The notes beneath the pieces are model-generated. The model did not search any database and was not told the DNA's origin. It saw nothing but the letters and a program-made list of their open reading frames with translations. From positions 3,740,013-3,804,012 of the forward strand of contig JABBOT010000028.1 of NCBI GenBank assembly GCA_016165875.1: 64,000 bases of DNA. Direction: 5' to 3'. Positions within the stretch are counted from its first letter, which is position 1. Every line of letters starts with the position of its first letter. Made by a program: the position numbers and the translations under genes. Source of the stretch: Acanthopleura granulata. Lineage: Eukaryota; Mollusca; Polyplacophora; Chitonida; Chitonidae. Positions 63,263-64,000 of this stretch are shown piece after piece.

Positions 63263-64000
63263 TGTTAGACCGTTTTATAATTACAGCATATATTTATACA
63301 AGAAATATATATATTTTTAACATGTCTGTGTTGAAAAGGAGCAAGCACAATCGTTTGGATGTATAAAATGCGTTTTTCGAACTGAAGTTCAGTTACTATG
63401 GAACAGTGACTTCCTGATTAGTGACACGTATATCTCAATGCTGCAGACTGTAAACATGGGAGAGAGTTGGGCCATAGTCGATGAGAATGAGGAGGCAATT
63501 GACATCTAAGAAAAGAAAAATCGAAGTGATAATATTTTGTTCACGCAACTTCCGTATCAGCTATTCAGTCGATTTTTTAGTGTTTCAATAGCGCTTTCAG
63601 GAAAGCGGTAAATATGACCCTGAGCACAAACGCGTCCAGGGCTAGCTTTCTATGAGATTTCGTTCATACAGACTGTGGGCACACACATGTATTTCTTTAG
63701 GTATACAAGTAAATATCTGGAAACTGATCACACCCCTTCACCACTGGAACTCAGACACAGGCACAAATCTAGGTGATCCCACTGTTACACAGTACACAAT
63801 ATTCTTTTTAATACATTGGCTACAGTAGATATTGAATCTGCCAGTTTAGATGAGGACTTCCTATTACACCAGGGAAATAGCTGTCATGTACATGTGTCAG
63901 TATATATCTCCTGTGCCTTGTGAGATTTTGTGCATGGTGGGAAATTCCAACAGGACAGAGAAGGACAAGTTTACAATCTAATCCAGGTGGACAAAGTTCA

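Larger units (their letters stand above)
55920..64000. repeat. Outer inverted repeat, right arm (cut by window end)
   Basis: Reverse complement of 3410-11295. The last bases of the window (CCAGGTGGACAAAGTTCA) pair with the region just upstream of exon 1 of the secreted-protein copy 1 (about 3402-3450), so the arm runs on beyond the window. It differs by SINE insertions and by decay of the gene copy it carries. Confidence 0.85.

Noticed and set aside
1..64000. Viral integration or CRISPR array
   Set aside because: The repeats lack regular spacers, and the only polymerase found is a non-LTR LINE reverse transcriptase. No viral protein motifs are seen.

Overview
The window is non-coding-rich animal DNA with short exons, GT-AG introns and many tRNA-derived SINEs that end in (AAAT)n-type tails. 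The SINE type and the short-chain collagen C4-like gene point to a lophotrochozoan, most likely a mollusc. That is my reading by eye; no database was searched. Most open frames in the window are chance frames or repeat shadows.

The overall structure is a nest of inverted duplications. An outer pair (about 3.4-11.3 kb against 55.9-64.0 kb, continuing past the window edge) surrounds an inner pair (about 29.5-36.7 kb against 40.9-48.2 kb). The left outer arm also holds two direct copies (about 0.7-4.4 and 8.2-11.4 kb) of one unit, whose third copy lies inverted on the right. A separate direct duplication lies at 12.3-14.1 and 17.9-19.5 kb.

Four gene groups can be supported. (1) A family of small secreted proteins in three copies has a near-invariant signal-peptide exon. 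Copy 1 (713-3382, minus) is open in the three exons visible. Copies 2 (8276-10373, minus) and 3 (56761-59577, plus) carry stop codons. Their introns hold a ~38 bp minisatellite whose unit contains the exon 1/intron 1 splice junction. (2) A short-chain collagen C4-like gene (21287-25837, minus) has an in-frame TGA and a lost cysteine in its last exon. (3) Two related secreted collagen-like genes lie tail to tail, one in each inner arm (32798-36009 plus; 41690-44888 minus). Both are open, with matching splice sites and TATA-like boxes. Possible remains of their missing C4 domain lie at 37.2-37.5 kb. (4) Transposon-related pieces: a decayed CR1/L2-like LINE at 38.4-41.1 kb that crosses the inner-arm boundary, a decayed gene of a multicopy metazoan family at 49.7-50.0 kb, and an open HECT-like exon at 53.3-53.7 kb.

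The rest is AT-rich spacer, old SINEs and microsatellites. The three collagen genes share signal, linker and [10 protein letters not shown] exons with the same intron phases, so they are one family grouped at this locus. I see no viral genes, rRNA, functional tRNA or CRISPR.
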